Virus record (IMG/VR): IMGVR_UViG_3300034072_000966
Coordinates: 1-42,861 of that record
Strand: one strand, 5' to 3'
DNA length: 42,861 nucleotides
DNA from: a virus
The translations under genes were made by a program, and so were the position numbers. Below are positions 1-7,800 of this stretch, piece after piece (position 1 is the first letter of the stretch; each line of letters opens with the position of its first letter). The notes below the pieces were generated by a model. It was not told where the DNA came from. It saw only the letters and a program-made list of their open reading frames with translations, and made no database searches.

Positions 1-127
1 CGACGCCAGCGCCGCAACCGTGTTCTGATGTACACTCGTACATCGACACTTTCAGAACGCGGCGCTAAATGATTGAAAACATGGTGGGCGGTAACGGGCT
101 CGAACCGCTGACCCTCTCGGTGTAAAC
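1..127. repeat. Left copy of exact 127-bp direct repeat (attP/attL-type end)
   Basis: Positions 1-127 are identical to 42656-42782. The repeat holds the last 28 bases of the integrase gene, a spacer with a TGTAC/GTACA inverted repeat, and the 3' half of tRNA-Val(TAC) at 82-127 on the minus strand. The match stops at 127/128 (c/t). In a singly integrated prophage the bases left of the tRNA core should be host DNA, but here they are the phage integrase end. The junction therefore has the structure of attP, from circular or tandem phage DNA, or of an assembly overlap. The repeat could extend left of the window. Confidence 0.95.
29..42. repeat. TGTAC-N4-GTACA inverted repeat, left copy
   Basis: A perfect 5-bp inverted repeat with a 4-base spacer (ACTC) lies between the integrase stop and the tRNA core. 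A related site, TGTAC-ATCG-GTACA, lies on the other side of the core at 222-235. Paired sites around a core are typical of integrase or excisionase arm binding. That role is inferred. Confidence 0.6.
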
Positions 128-221
128 TTGGGGTGGCACTGACAAATAAGGACTTTTTCGCCAACCTGCGTGACGATTTCCCCAATTTGGACCCGTTTCG
201 TTTCGCTTGCGCTCCGCTGCG

Positions 222-235
222 ATGTACATCGGTAC
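222..235. promoter_or_regulatory. TGTAC-N4-GTACA inverted repeat beside attachment core
   Basis: TGTAC-ATCG-GTACA is a perfect inverted repeat lying 95 bp inside the phage from the core and 28 bp upstream of the nuclease start. It may be an arm-type integrase site partnering the repeat at 29-42, or an operator for the nuclease gene. The rest of 128-263 shows no gene, only the nuclease ribosome binding site. Confidence 0.45.
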
Positions 236-263
236 ATCAGCCCAATTCTTGAGGATTGCTCAA

Positions 264-620
264 ATGTTGACCTTCGCAGCCGCCGCCCTTGCCATTGCCG
301 TCTGCCAGCCACCGCCCGCCCAGCGCGTCACCTGCGTGGTTGATGGCGATACCGTCTGGATCAACCGCGAGAAGATCAGGCTGCTCGACATCGATGCGCC
401 CGAAATGGACGGAAAGTGCGCGGCCGAGCGGGCGCTGGCAATCCGTTCGCGCGACCGGCTTGTCGTGCTGCTGCGCGGTCGCGAGGTGCGGATTGCGCGC
501 GAGGGGCTCGACCGATACGGTCGGACGCTGGCCCGCCTGGGCAATGTCGGCGATCAGCTGGTGCGCGAGGGGCTGGCGCGGCGCTGGGGCGATCGACGTG
601 GGTGGTGCGGAGTGAAGTGA
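264..620 (+). CDS. Secreted thermonuclease-like protein (SNase family)
   Basis: This 118-residue protein belongs to the staphylococcal nuclease-like (SNc) family, which cuts DNA and RNA using calcium. The start at 264 is preferred over 207 because GAGGA lies 8 bases upstream and the N-terminus then reads as a hydrophobic signal peptide (MLTFAAAALAIAV). The mature part has the family motifs in order: VVDGDT, IRLLDIDAPE, RYGRTLARL and LVREGLA. It therefore keeps the metal-binding Asp residues, the Glu and the two Arg positions of the active site. Two Cys in the mature part could pair after export. The gene is on the opposite strand to the late operon, just inside the attachment site, which is a usual place for lysogeny-expressed cargo. 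The phage role is unknown; nucleotide scavenging or destruction of free or competing DNA is possible. Confidence 0.85.
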   Translation: MLTFAAAALAIAVCQPPPAQRVTCVVDGDTVWINREKIRLLDIDAPEMDGKCAAERALAIRSRDRLVVLLRGREVRIAREGLDRYGRTLARLGNVGDQLVREGLARRWGDRRGWCGVK

Positions 621-934
621 TGGACTGGCAACCGATCAAGAGCGCACCGCGAGACGGCAACACGCGGGTCGATTTGTGGGTGCTTTGGCCAAGCGGCGAA
701 CAATCCCGGATTGCCGATGCCGTTTGGTGCAAAGGCGACCCCAAGTGCTCGGAACAAAACTTAGATCATGAAAATTGTCGGGATTACGGCAATCCCGGTT
801 GGGTCTGGGAAGGCGTCGGCTTTTCGGACGGAGGACGAAAAAGTCTGGAGTTTCACCGAGACGAGTATGACAGCGTCCACTGCACCATCACTCACTGGCG
901 GCCGGCCCCGCCGCCACCCAACTCGCCGACCTGA
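620..934 (+). CDS. DUF551-like small protein
   Basis: The start codon overlaps the nuclease stop (TGATG), so the two are translationally coupled. The 104-residue product begins MDWQPIKSAPRDG and ends with THWRPAPPPP, the hallmark pattern of DUF551-type proteins found in many prophages. The middle contains an aromatic block (GNPGWVWEGVG). The molecular function of the family is not known. The 3' end overlaps the convergent dNMP kinase-like gene by 47 bp with no terminator between them, so antisense interference between the two transcripts is possible. Confidence 0.7.
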   Translation: MDWQPIKSAPRDGNTRVDLWVLWPSGEQSRIADAVWCKGDPKCSEQNLDHENCRDYGNPGWVWEGVGFSDGGRKSLEFHRDEYDSVHCTITHWRPAPPPPNSPT

Positions 935-1412
935 TCCAGTCGTCCAGCTGCGCCTGCATCGCATCGAGCGGGCCGCCGTTGTCGATCCGCACCATCCACG
1001 CGGGATCGAAGGTGATTGTCATGCTGCTCGCATCCTCGGGCGGGAGGCCGCGCCCGCTGGCATCAATCCAGAAGATCACGTCGAACAGCGCCCGGCTCGC
1101 CCAGAACTCGCGCTCCATCCGCATCCCGACATAGCAATCGGACTGCGCCAGGATCGCCTTGGCGAGACGCGCCGGATCGTCGCGGTTGAAGTCCTCGATC
1201 AGCTCGCGCCAGAGGGCGCGGTGGTTGACCCGGTCGGCATAGCAGGCCTCGAGGCTGTCGTAGAACATCCCGCGCCCTGCCAGCGCCGGGCGGATGACAT
1301 TGGCGGCCAGAAACAGGCTCGACGAATGGAAGCTGATGCCGTGCCGATCGCGCAGATATTCGGCTGCGGTATCCTTGCCGTGGCGCGCATGGCCGAGGAT
1401 CAGGAGCTTCAT
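888..1412 (-). CDS. Deoxynucleoside monophosphate kinase-like P-loop protein
   Basis: The 174-residue product starts MKLLILGHARHGKDT, a P-loop of the GxxxxGKD(T) type seen in phage dNMP kinases and related adenylate kinase-like folds. Such enzymes phosphorylate dNMPs to dNDPs for phage DNA synthesis. Position 1412 is chosen because its ATG overlaps the stop of the upstream gene (ATGA); the longer frame to 1451 would run into that gene. The product then has helices rich in Arg and Asp (YADRVNHRALWRELIEDFN) that could form the lid. It is the last gene of the leftward late transcript. Substrate specificity cannot be read from the sequence. Confidence 0.7.
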   Translation of the reverse strand: MKLLILGHARHGKDTAAEYLRDRHGISFHSSSLFLAANVIRPALAGRGMFYDSLEACYADRVNHRALWRELIEDFNRDDPARLAKAILAQSDCYVGMRMEREFWASRALFDVIFWIDASGRGLPPEDASSMTITFDPAWMVRIDNGGPLDAMQAQLDDWIRSASWVAAGPAASE

Positions 1413-1675
1413 GGCTTGGCCTTCCCGGCGATCAGCCGTTGGTGCGTCCACATCGAGAGCGTGATGCCGCAGGCCCCGCTCAGTCCGTAAACCGCTGCGC
1501 TGGCGGGCGTCAGGTTGGCGAACAGTTGCCCCCAGAGCGTCGTCTGCATCATGGCGATCGCAAAGCTGGTGCCGGCCGCCCAGCCATAATTGCCGTGATT
1601 GACATTGCGAGACTGGAATCCGAGCAGGAACACCGATCCGAACCCGGCGGCAAAGATCAGGGCGAGATCGATCAT
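1409..1675 (-). CDS. Small integral membrane protein
   Basis: This 88-residue protein has three hydrophobic stretches: around residues 2-19 (DLALIFAAGFGSVFLLGF), 32-53 (the WAAGTSFAIAMMQTTLWGQLF region), and 58-75. A short basic C-terminus follows (HQRLIAGKAKP). It overlaps both neighbours by four bases (ATGA), so it is made together with the metallophosphoesterase and the kinase-like protein. No family is recognised. It lies just downstream of the lysis cassette, so a holin-related or superinfection-exclusion role is conceivable, but nothing in the sequence proves either. Confidence 0.7.
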   Translation of the reverse strand: MIDLALIFAAGFGSVFLLGFQSRNVNHGNYGWAAGTSFAIAMMQTTLWGQLFANLTPASAAVYGLSGACGITLSMWTHQRLIAGKAKP

Positions 1676-2877
1676 GCCTGAAACGCCCGTTTCGGCTCTG
1701 GCACGTAATGCCCGGGCGATGCCTCGCGGATGCGATCCCAGACCTTCTCGATCGGCATCTTGTGGCGCCCGAGGTCGCCGTAGGAGCGCGAGCGCAGCAC
1801 CAGCGTCATGGCCTGCTTGGAGCGCCAGCCCCCATCATGCGCGTGCTTATCAACCGGCGCGAGGTTGTTGAACGAGCACCACTCCGCGCCGCCCAGCTCC
1901 TTGGCGCTAAAGTGGTGGATGTGGCCGCCGTCGATATAGCGGAAGGTCGCCTCGCCCCAGTCGAGCGCGTAGTCCGTAGACATGATCTGCCGCAGGGTTT
2001 CGGGCTTCACCTTGTGGTCGTGGTGCACCAGAACGAAGGTCTTGCCCATGCGGTAGCCAATGAAGGGCGAGAGGTTGGGCAGCACCTTCACGCGGTCGTC
2101 GCCGAGGCGGCTGTAGAGCCGGCGGAAGTGCATCGCGGCCCAATAGTCGTTCGTCTCGGAGTGGTTGCCCTGGTTGATGATGACGTGCACCGCGCGGGCC
2201 TTGCGCAGCGCCTTCTCGATGATGGCTTCCATGATGTCGAGATAGGCCTCGATCATCTTGTAGAAGCGCCCGTCGTAGTCGAGCCGGTGGCCGGAGCGCT
2301 CGGTCTCGGCCTTCATGTTCTCGTAGTGCGTGCCGTCGCCGAGGTCGTTGATGACCATGGTCTCGCAGTCCGGCGCTTGGTCGATCAGGTCGAAGGCGGC
2401 TTGCAGGATCTCGGCTTTCGCAATCTTGAGGTCAAAGTTGGCGGCGGCCTCGACCTCGTGGGCCAGCATGCCGATGTGCGCGTCGCCGATGTTGAGCCAC
2501 GGCACGATGTCGCGGGCATCGAAGGTCTGGACGCGGGGTGGGGGGATTTCCAGCGCGCGGGCTGGACGGCTCTCAATCGCCGCGATCACGGCAGCGTAAT
2601 AGTCCTGTTCCGCCTTGACTGTTTTCAGCCAGATTGGCGTGCCGTGCTCGGTTTTCGTGAACTCCGAATAGCCTTTGAGCGCAAAGCCGTCCGCGACTTG
2701 ATCGGCGGGTTCGGGGGCTTTGATGTCGTTTTCATTGCACCATAGCCGATAGGTCGTGCGGTTGATGCCCAACTCGTCAGCGGCGCGCTTCACCCATCCG
2801 AAACCCTGCGCCATGTGGCGGCGAGCGGCCTCGGTGCGGCGCTCGACTTCTTCTGGTAACAGTCCGGGGTTTGGCAC
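1672..2877 (-). CDS. Metallophosphoesterase with N-terminal helix-turn-helix
   Basis: The 401-residue product has a helix-turn-helix-like segment near residues 20-48 (WVKRAADELGINRTTYRLW), then a calcineurin-like phosphoesterase domain from about 125. Metal-binding motifs are in the right order: GDAHIG (131-136), DLGDGTH (178-184), NQGNHSE (236-242), HHDH (285-288) and GGHIHH (317-322). These residues bind two metal ions in the family, whose members cut phosphodiesters including DNA ends (SbcD/Mre11 type). The GTG start at 2877 is supported by AAGGAG six bases upstream. Similar proteins are common in phages, but the substrate is unknown. The DNA-binding-like N-terminus suggests a nucleic acid target. 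Confidence 0.85.
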   Translation of the reverse strand: MPNPGLLPEEVERRTEAARRHMAQGFGWVKRAADELGINRTTYRLWCNENDIKAPEPADQVADGFALKGYSEFTKTEHGTPIWLKTVKAEQDYYAAVIAAIESRPARALEIPPPRVQTFDARDIVPWLNIGDAHIGMLAHEVEAAANFDLKIAKAEILQAAFDLIDQAPDCETMVINDLGDGTHYENMKAETERSGHRLDYDGRFYKMIEAYLDIMEAIIEKALRKARAVHVIINQGNHSETNDYWAAMHFRRLYSRLGDDRVKVLPNLSPFIGYRMGKTFVLVHHDHKVKPETLRQIMSTDYALDWGEATFRYIDGGHIHHFSAKELGGAEWCSFNNLAPVDKHAHDGGWRSKQAMTLVLRSRSYGDLGRHKMPIEKVWDRIREASPGHYVPEPKRAFQA

Positions 2878-2959
2878 AAGGTTCTCCTTGTCGGCCCAAA
2901 TTTAGCCAATGCCCGAGGCTTAACGCGCTGAAATCAGCGACAACCCGCCGCCGCCCGCA

Positions 2960-3490
2960 TCACTCGGTAGGCTTCTGGTTCGCCTCGATGGAAAGCCCCC
3001 ATTCCCGCCATGCCCGCGCCTTGACGGTGTTCTCGGTGCAGATCCGCACGTCCTCGGGCAGCACGGTTACGACTGGCACGTCATCCACGACGGGCAGCGA
3101 ACCGGCTCCTGCATCGAGGCCGGAGCCTTGACCGGCGGCGGGGGTGTCGGTTCGGGCGGGGGGGCATCGCCGCACGCCGCCGCGAGCGATGAAAGCATCA
3201 GCGCCAGCGCGCTCTTGAGCAAGGTTGCGGGTGACATCGGCATCGGCCTTTCGGGTGGTTTCAGCGTTGAGCGCGGCAAGGCGCAGGCTTTCGGCAATCG
3301 CGGCTTGGCGGGCGGCCTCTTTCGCGTCGATGATGGCTTGCATTTCGGCACGGGCGTCTGCCTCGCGCAGATCGGCATGGCGGTCGCGCTCCCAATACCA
3401 GACGACGAGGACGGCAAGCGCGGCCCATGCCTGCCACGGGATGCGCTTGAGGAAGCCGGTGATGCGGGCGAGGAGGAGGGCGGCGGTCAT
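2960..3490 (-). CDS. Inner-membrane spanin (Rz-like)
   Basis: The 176-residue protein has one N-terminal membrane anchor (about residues 10-30, PWQAWAALAVLVVWYW). A long charged Ala/Glu-rich coiled coil follows (about 35-95), then a periplasmic tail. This is the architecture of Rz-type i-spanins, which join the outer-membrane lipoprotein partner and fuse the two membranes at the end of lysis. Its start overlaps the stop of the upstream membrane protein (ATGA). A complete lipoprotein frame lies inside it at 3067-3237, exactly the Rz/Rz1 arrangement, and this is the strongest support for the call. Two Cys in the tail may form disulfide-linked dimers, as in lambda Rz. Confidence 0.85.
   Translation of the reverse strand: MTAALLLARITGFLKRIPWQAWAALAVLVVWYWERDRHADLREADARAEMQAIIDAKEAARQAAIAESLRLAALNAETTRKADADVTRNLAQERAGADAFIARGGVRRCPPARTDTPAAGQGSGLDAGAGSLPVVDDVPVVTVLPEDVRICTENTVKARAWREWGLSIEANQKPTE
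3067..3237 (-). CDS. Outer-membrane spanin (Rz1-like), embedded in i-spanin gene
   Basis: This 56-residue frame lies wholly within the i-spanin gene in another frame. It begins MSPATLLKSALALMLSSLAAAC, a classic lipoprotein signal peptide with lipidation Cys after SLAAA. A proline-rich mature part follows (PPPEPTPPPPVKAP). Short proline-rich lipoproteins nested in Rz are the defining feature of Rz1. AAAGG lies about nine bases upstream of the ATG at 3237; another ATG at 3243 would be too close to it. The gene is too short and too nested for most gene callers. The confidence comes from signal peptide, proline content and location combined. Confidence 0.85.
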   Translation of the reverse strand: MSPATLLKSALALMLSSLAAACGDAPPPEPTPPPPVKAPASMQEPVRCPSWMTCQS

Positions 3491-3759
3491 GGATGCTCCC
3501 CCTTGTCATCCACCGTCACGCCGTCGCGCGACACCGAGGCCATCAGCCGTCGCCCCATCTGCCAGCCCAGCGCGGTCATGCCGACGAGCACTTGCGCGTG
3601 AGCGGCAAGCGCGAGCCAGAACACGAAACCCGCGTGCCCCCGCAGCATCCACACCGACCAGATAATGATCGCGGTGAACACCATTGACCCGCCCATGATG
3701 GCGAGGAACGCCCAAGCGCGCCGCCCGTCGTGCGTGGCGATGTCAGGCAGACGCATCAC
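3487..3759 (-). CDS. Two-helix membrane protein of the lysis cassette (holin/antiholin candidate)
   Basis: The 90-residue product has two clear transmembrane segments: about residues 15-39 (AFLAIMGGSMVFTAIIIWSV) and 44-67 (FVFWLALAAHAQVLVGMTAL). It has a short N-terminus and a charged C-terminus. It overlaps the endolysin stop and the spanin start by four bases each. Two-helix proteins next to an endolysin are often holins or antiholins. A separate, T7-holin-like protein is encoded on the other side of the endolysin, so this one may be a second holin or its inhibitor. No specific family is recognised. Confidence 0.75.
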   Translation of the reverse strand: MMRLPDIATHDGRRAWAFLAIMGGSMVFTAIIIWSVWMLRGHAGFVFWLALAAHAQVLVGMTALGWQMGRRLMASVSRDGVTVDDKGEHP

Positions 3760-4502
3760 CAGCCCCCCGCGATCAGCGCCGCTTGGAAGTGCAGGGCCTC
3801 GTCAGCGATCTTGTCGGCGCGATCCATGCCGTTGATGATGCGCCGCGCTTGGCGGAACTGTTCGCGCGTGGCGATCTTGTCCGGCAGCGAGGTCGAGAAC
3901 TTGCGACCCGTGAACCAGCCTTCGATCATGCCCGCGCGCAGGATTTCGGCGGCGATGTCAGGGCGCATGGCGAGGTCAGGATTGCCGACCAGCGGATAGC
4001 CGACGGCCTTGCCCGCGCGCTCGTAATTGGTGCGCCCGGTCAACTGGACGTAGCCACGACCGGCGAAGCGCACACCATCCCCGGGCATAGTGTTGCCAAG
4101 GGCGCGGGCGACATGCGGGCGCTTGCCTTCGGGGTCATACATGCGCTTGAAATAGGCAGGCCCGCCCTTCTCAAGGATCGGCTGCATGGTGGCGGCGGTT
4201 TCGTGCCATGTGGTCGCCAGCGCATAGGCCACCCAGCTCGTTTGCAGGCCGTGCAGCTTGTCGAGCAGCATTTCTGTGCCTTCGACTTGTGGCGGCCTCT
4301 GGTGGCGCAGGTTCGTGCCGCGCAGGACGGCAAAGAACGCGGCGCGGTCGAATGCCGGATGCGTCACCGGCGGCAGGGCATTGATCGCCTCGTTTGCCGC
4401 CTTGACGGTGGGCGGGAGCGGAACTGCGGGCTTCGGGGGTGCCACGCTGGCATTGCGCGCGATCTCCTTGAACCGCCGCGCGAAGGCAGAGAGGAAGGTC
4501 AT
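3756..4502 (-). CDS. Endolysin, GH19 chitinase-like
   Basis: The 248-residue enzyme has a proline-rich N-terminal segment (residues 20-50) and then a lysozyme-like GH19 domain. The motif ALATTWHETAATM carries the expected catalytic Glu (E101). FAGRGYVQLTGRTNYERAG (about 147-165) is the conserved substrate-groove segment of GH19-type phage lysins. Such enzymes cut the glycan strands of peptidoglycan. There is no N-terminal signal anchor, so export should depend on a holin, matching the holin-like gene directly upstream. Start and stop overlap the neighbours by four bases each. Confidence 0.9.
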   Translation of the reverse strand: MTFLSAFARRFKEIARNASVAPPKPAVPLPPTVKAANEAINALPPVTHPAFDRAAFFAVLRGTNLRHQRPPQVEGTEMLLDKLHGLQTSWVAYALATTWHETAATMQPILEKGGPAYFKRMYDPEGKRPHVARALGNTMPGDGVRFAGRGYVQLTGRTNYERAGKAVGYPLVGNPDLAMRPDIAAEILRAGMIEGWFTGRKFSTSLPDKIATREQFRQARRIINGMDRADKIADEALHFQAALIAGGW

Positions 4503-4699
4503 TGCGCCCCATCCTTGTTCTTTCCGAGCAGCTTCTGCACGGTGTCGGTCTCGTAGATCCGAATGGCCGTCCAGATGATGGTGAGGACTGCTGCGACCGC
4601 AGGAAGAAGGCTCACAAGCGACCCCACCAAGGTTGCAATGGACAGAAGATCAGCGGCGGCCTTCACGCCCTCCGGCAGATCGTGAAACGGGTCGGTCAC
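4499..4699 (-). CDS. Holin candidate, T7-type
   Basis: The start is taken as GTG 4699, not the in-frame ATG at 4747. The GTG overlaps the stop of the 40-codon gene upstream (GTGA) and has GGAGG seven bases before it. The 66-residue product has a short acidic N-terminus, a weakly hydrophobic stretch at about 16-32, and one strong membrane helix (about 34-46, LLPAVAAVLTIIW). A charged C-terminus follows (LLGKNKDGAQ). Size, single strong helix and basic tail resemble the T7 gp17.5 class of holins. Position immediately before the endolysin supports a membrane-permeabilising role. Confidence 0.75.
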   Translation of the reverse strand: MTDPFHDLPEGVKAAADLLSIATLVGSLVSLLPAVAAVLTIIWTAIRIYETDTVQKLLGKNKDGAQ

Positions 4700-4818
4700 G
4701 CCTTGACCTCCACCATTGTTTTTCCGCCATCGCGCCAGACCACCCACTTGCCCGGTGCACAGATGCGCTGGGCGTGACCTTTGCGCACATCGGCAATGGC
4801 TTGTTCGAGTTCGCTCAT
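4696..4818 (-). CDS. Small 40-residue protein, first gene of lysis cassette
   Basis: A frame of 40 codons starts at ATG 4818 (MSELEQAIADVRKG) and ends GGKTMVEVKA, its TGA overlapping the GTG start of the holin candidate. It has an amphipathic N-terminal helix followed by a WVVW beta-like segment. The overlap, plausible composition and lack of any other gene in this interval make it likely to be real. Its translation would place ribosomes at the holin start. GGCGGGAA lies two bases upstream in place of a standard Shine-Dalgarno. The function is unknown. Confidence 0.6.
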   Translation of the reverse strand: MSELEQAIADVRKGHAQRICAPGKWVVWRDGGKTMVEVKA

Positions 4819-4865
4819 GTTTCCCGCCTTGCCTTGCGATTGCGAGCGAGTTTCCCGCCGCGCCA

Positions 4866-7800
4866 TCATCCGCCTGCCGTGGCCGTGCCTTGCGGATAGA
4901 TAATCCGCGTTGTGCCGCTTGAGATTCGCGCGACCAGACGGAATGTCTGGGCCGAACCTGCGGTCAGGCCGGTGGCGGTGCGGTTGCAGGTGATCGAGCC
5001 CGGAGTGGGATCAGGAAAACCGCCCGAATCCGCGACCGAGGGACTGGGGGACGAACTGGCCGCGCTTCCAATGTCCGTCCAGGTTCCGGGCGAGCTTTCG
5101 CGCTGCCACTTCATCTCGACATTGCTGGTTCCGGCAGGCAGCGAGAGCGCATCAAGAACAATTGCGCCGGTGTAGAGGCTCGCTTGCGTCACGCCAGACG
5201 GCAGCTGGATCGAAAGGTCGTTGGTAACGGCGGCAAAGGATGTTGTCTCAAAATCCTTGATAACCCCTGTCACCGTCGCACTGACACCTGCCGCCACGCT
5301 CGGCACATAAGTCACGTTCACGGGGAGGTCGGTGACGAAGGCATCGGTGTGGGTGTAGCGCACGGTGTAGCTGCCCGACTGGACGATGCCGGAAAGTGTC
5401 ACCGTGCCGGTGCTGGCGTTGATGCTGGCCGAGCCTGCGCCGAGGTTCTGGGCGGGCAGGCTCCACGTCCCGCCCGTCAGTGTCGCCGTGCCGCGCTTGG
5501 CTGCGTGGGTGACGGTGCGGTTGCCGGTGTGCCCCGCCTCGCCCTGCTTGATCTCGATTACCGGGAACTGCGGCTCGATCGTGCGCTGGGCGCTGGCGGT
5601 AATGTCTGCCGAGGCCCGCCAGTTGAACCCGTCCCACTGCGAAATCTCGCGCGTGTCGGTCGCGTGATACTCCTGCCCGATGAACTGGCCGGAAGCGGGG
5701 CGGGCCGAGGCGAGCCCTTGCAGCGCGGCGCGGCGGTTATCGACATTGATGCCAGCGGTGCCGATGCCGGAGATCAGGCCGTCCCCGCCAATAGTGATGA
5801 GATCGTTCGGCAGCGCCCCGTCAACCGCGTTAAGGCCGGGAACATAGGCGGGATGCACGGTCTGGCCGATGGCTGCGCTGGCGACCATCGGCTCGACAAT
5901 CGAGGAATACAACGGCCCCGCTGCTGCCGCATCCATGCGCAAGACCATGCGAGCGGCAACCGAGTTGGCCGGAACGGTGATAAAAGCCGCCCGGCGCACA
6001 TCAGCCAAGGCATTCCCTGACCCGCTGGCGATTTCGACAGAGCCAGTCGCTCCGCCTGCGGAATCGAAGAAATCCAGATAGAGCTGCCAGAAAGCAGGCT
6101 GTGTGTCCAAGCCCGTCAGGCGGCGCGCTTCAATCGCCGCCGAGGCCGACAACCGCTCTCCTGCGAAAACCCTGAAACGATTCGCAACGTCGATCTGCGC
6201 AAAGAGGCGTTGCCCGGCTGCTGTGGCGTTCGCGTCGGTGCGGATGAACACCCGCCCGCCAGACGAAACTGGTCGGATCGCCGTGGTGATGGGCATTTCG
6301 CTGAACGTGGCCCATCCGCGCCCGCCCTCCATCCGGCTGAACCGGATGCGGTTGGCGTTGGCGGGGGCGACCACATCGCGATCCACCCGAACCAGCGTGA
6401 CGCGATCGGTGATCCCGCCCAGTGTTGCCTCGATCGTCACCTGCCGGTTCGTGCCGAAGTTCGCCACGGTCAGCGTGCGCGTGTTGCCGGTGCCGCCCAA
6501 CGTGACCGCGGGCGTGGTTGACCAAGTGGCCGTGCCCGAAAGGTTGTTCAGCAGCGCCGTCAGCGTGATTGTCTGGCTGCCCGGATTGGCCGCGCCATCA
6601 GTGAACGTGAAAGCCTGCGCATCCGCCACCAGTGCCAGGCGCGGGCCGGTGACTCCCTGCTTGGACTTGGCCAGCGTGTAGGTGCGATCATAGTTCACGC
6701 CCGCCCAGGTTGCGCGGATTGTCGCCGTGGCCAGGTCAACGCCCGGATCGGTGACGGTGTAAACGCCGGTGCTGGCATTGATGCTGATCCAGCTTGGCGA
6801 TGCCGGTGTCTGCGCCGCGATCGAGAACGTGGGCGTCAGCACCGTATCGCCGCGCAGCAGTTGCATTGTGCCACCTGCGCCGTTGTAATCGCCGCCGCTG
6901 CCGTCTTGCGCCGTTGCGACGACATGCGCCTCATTCGAAACCAGCACGCTGATGCCCGGCAAGCCATCCGCGCCAGCGGGCCCAGCACCGGCCTGTGCGA
7001 CCAGAGCCCAGCGCAGCACATCGGGCGGGGAATTGCCGGTGCTGCTTTCGACGATCAGGCGATAGGTCGAGCCCGAGAAGATCACCTCGTCGCCGCGCAA
7101 GTAGGTGGTGCCGGCATCATACGTGCCGCGCGCGACATTGCGGGTCGCGCCAGACTCAAGGCCAACATCAGGCGGATCGAGCGGCGGGGTAAAGTTTTCC
7201 CAATAGGCGTTCGAGGTTGCCGGCCAGATTGGCAAAGCTTGCCCGGCGGCGGGCGTGGCATTGATGTAGCGCCACTGTGCGTTGCCCGGTCCCGTCACGA
7301 GGTCATCGAACGCATAGGTCGCGCCGGATGCGTACTCGCCGCGCCAGCGATTGATGCCCAGCACCAGTGGATTGAGCGCCGGGTCGAAGGGCGTCGAGAA
7401 AATCGGACTGATGGGGGCGGTCAGCGGAGGATCACCGTAGATCGCAGGATCTTCCTCGCGCAACTTGAGCGGCACGATGCCATCCTGCCGCACTTCCATC
7501 TCGGCCACACGGAAGAACTTGTTGCTGAATCCGGTTTGGCTGAACGACAGTCGGATCACGCTGTTCTTGGTGATTTTCCATGCGCTGGCTTGGAACTCGG
7601 CCTCGAACACGCCTGCATATTTTTGGCGCTGCAAGCGCAGCTGGGCGAGGCGCTGTGCCTGCCCTGCCGACTGCACCATGGGCAGATTGAACGTATCGAT
7701 GCGGTCGATGCTATCCGGGCTGGCTTCGCGCTGCTCCGGATAATCGACTTGCTGATAGAGGCTGTTGTTGCTGGGATCGGTGTAGACTCCGCGCACCACA

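Noticed and set aside
52-312. Minus-strand frame of 86 codons at the left end
   Set aside because: It runs through the tRNA half and the nuclease gene. No start signal or recognisable sequence.
2878-2959. Possible terminator between i-spanin and metallophosphoesterase genes
   Set aside because: CGCTGA/TCAGCG can pair, but no T-run follows on the coding strand and the stem is short.
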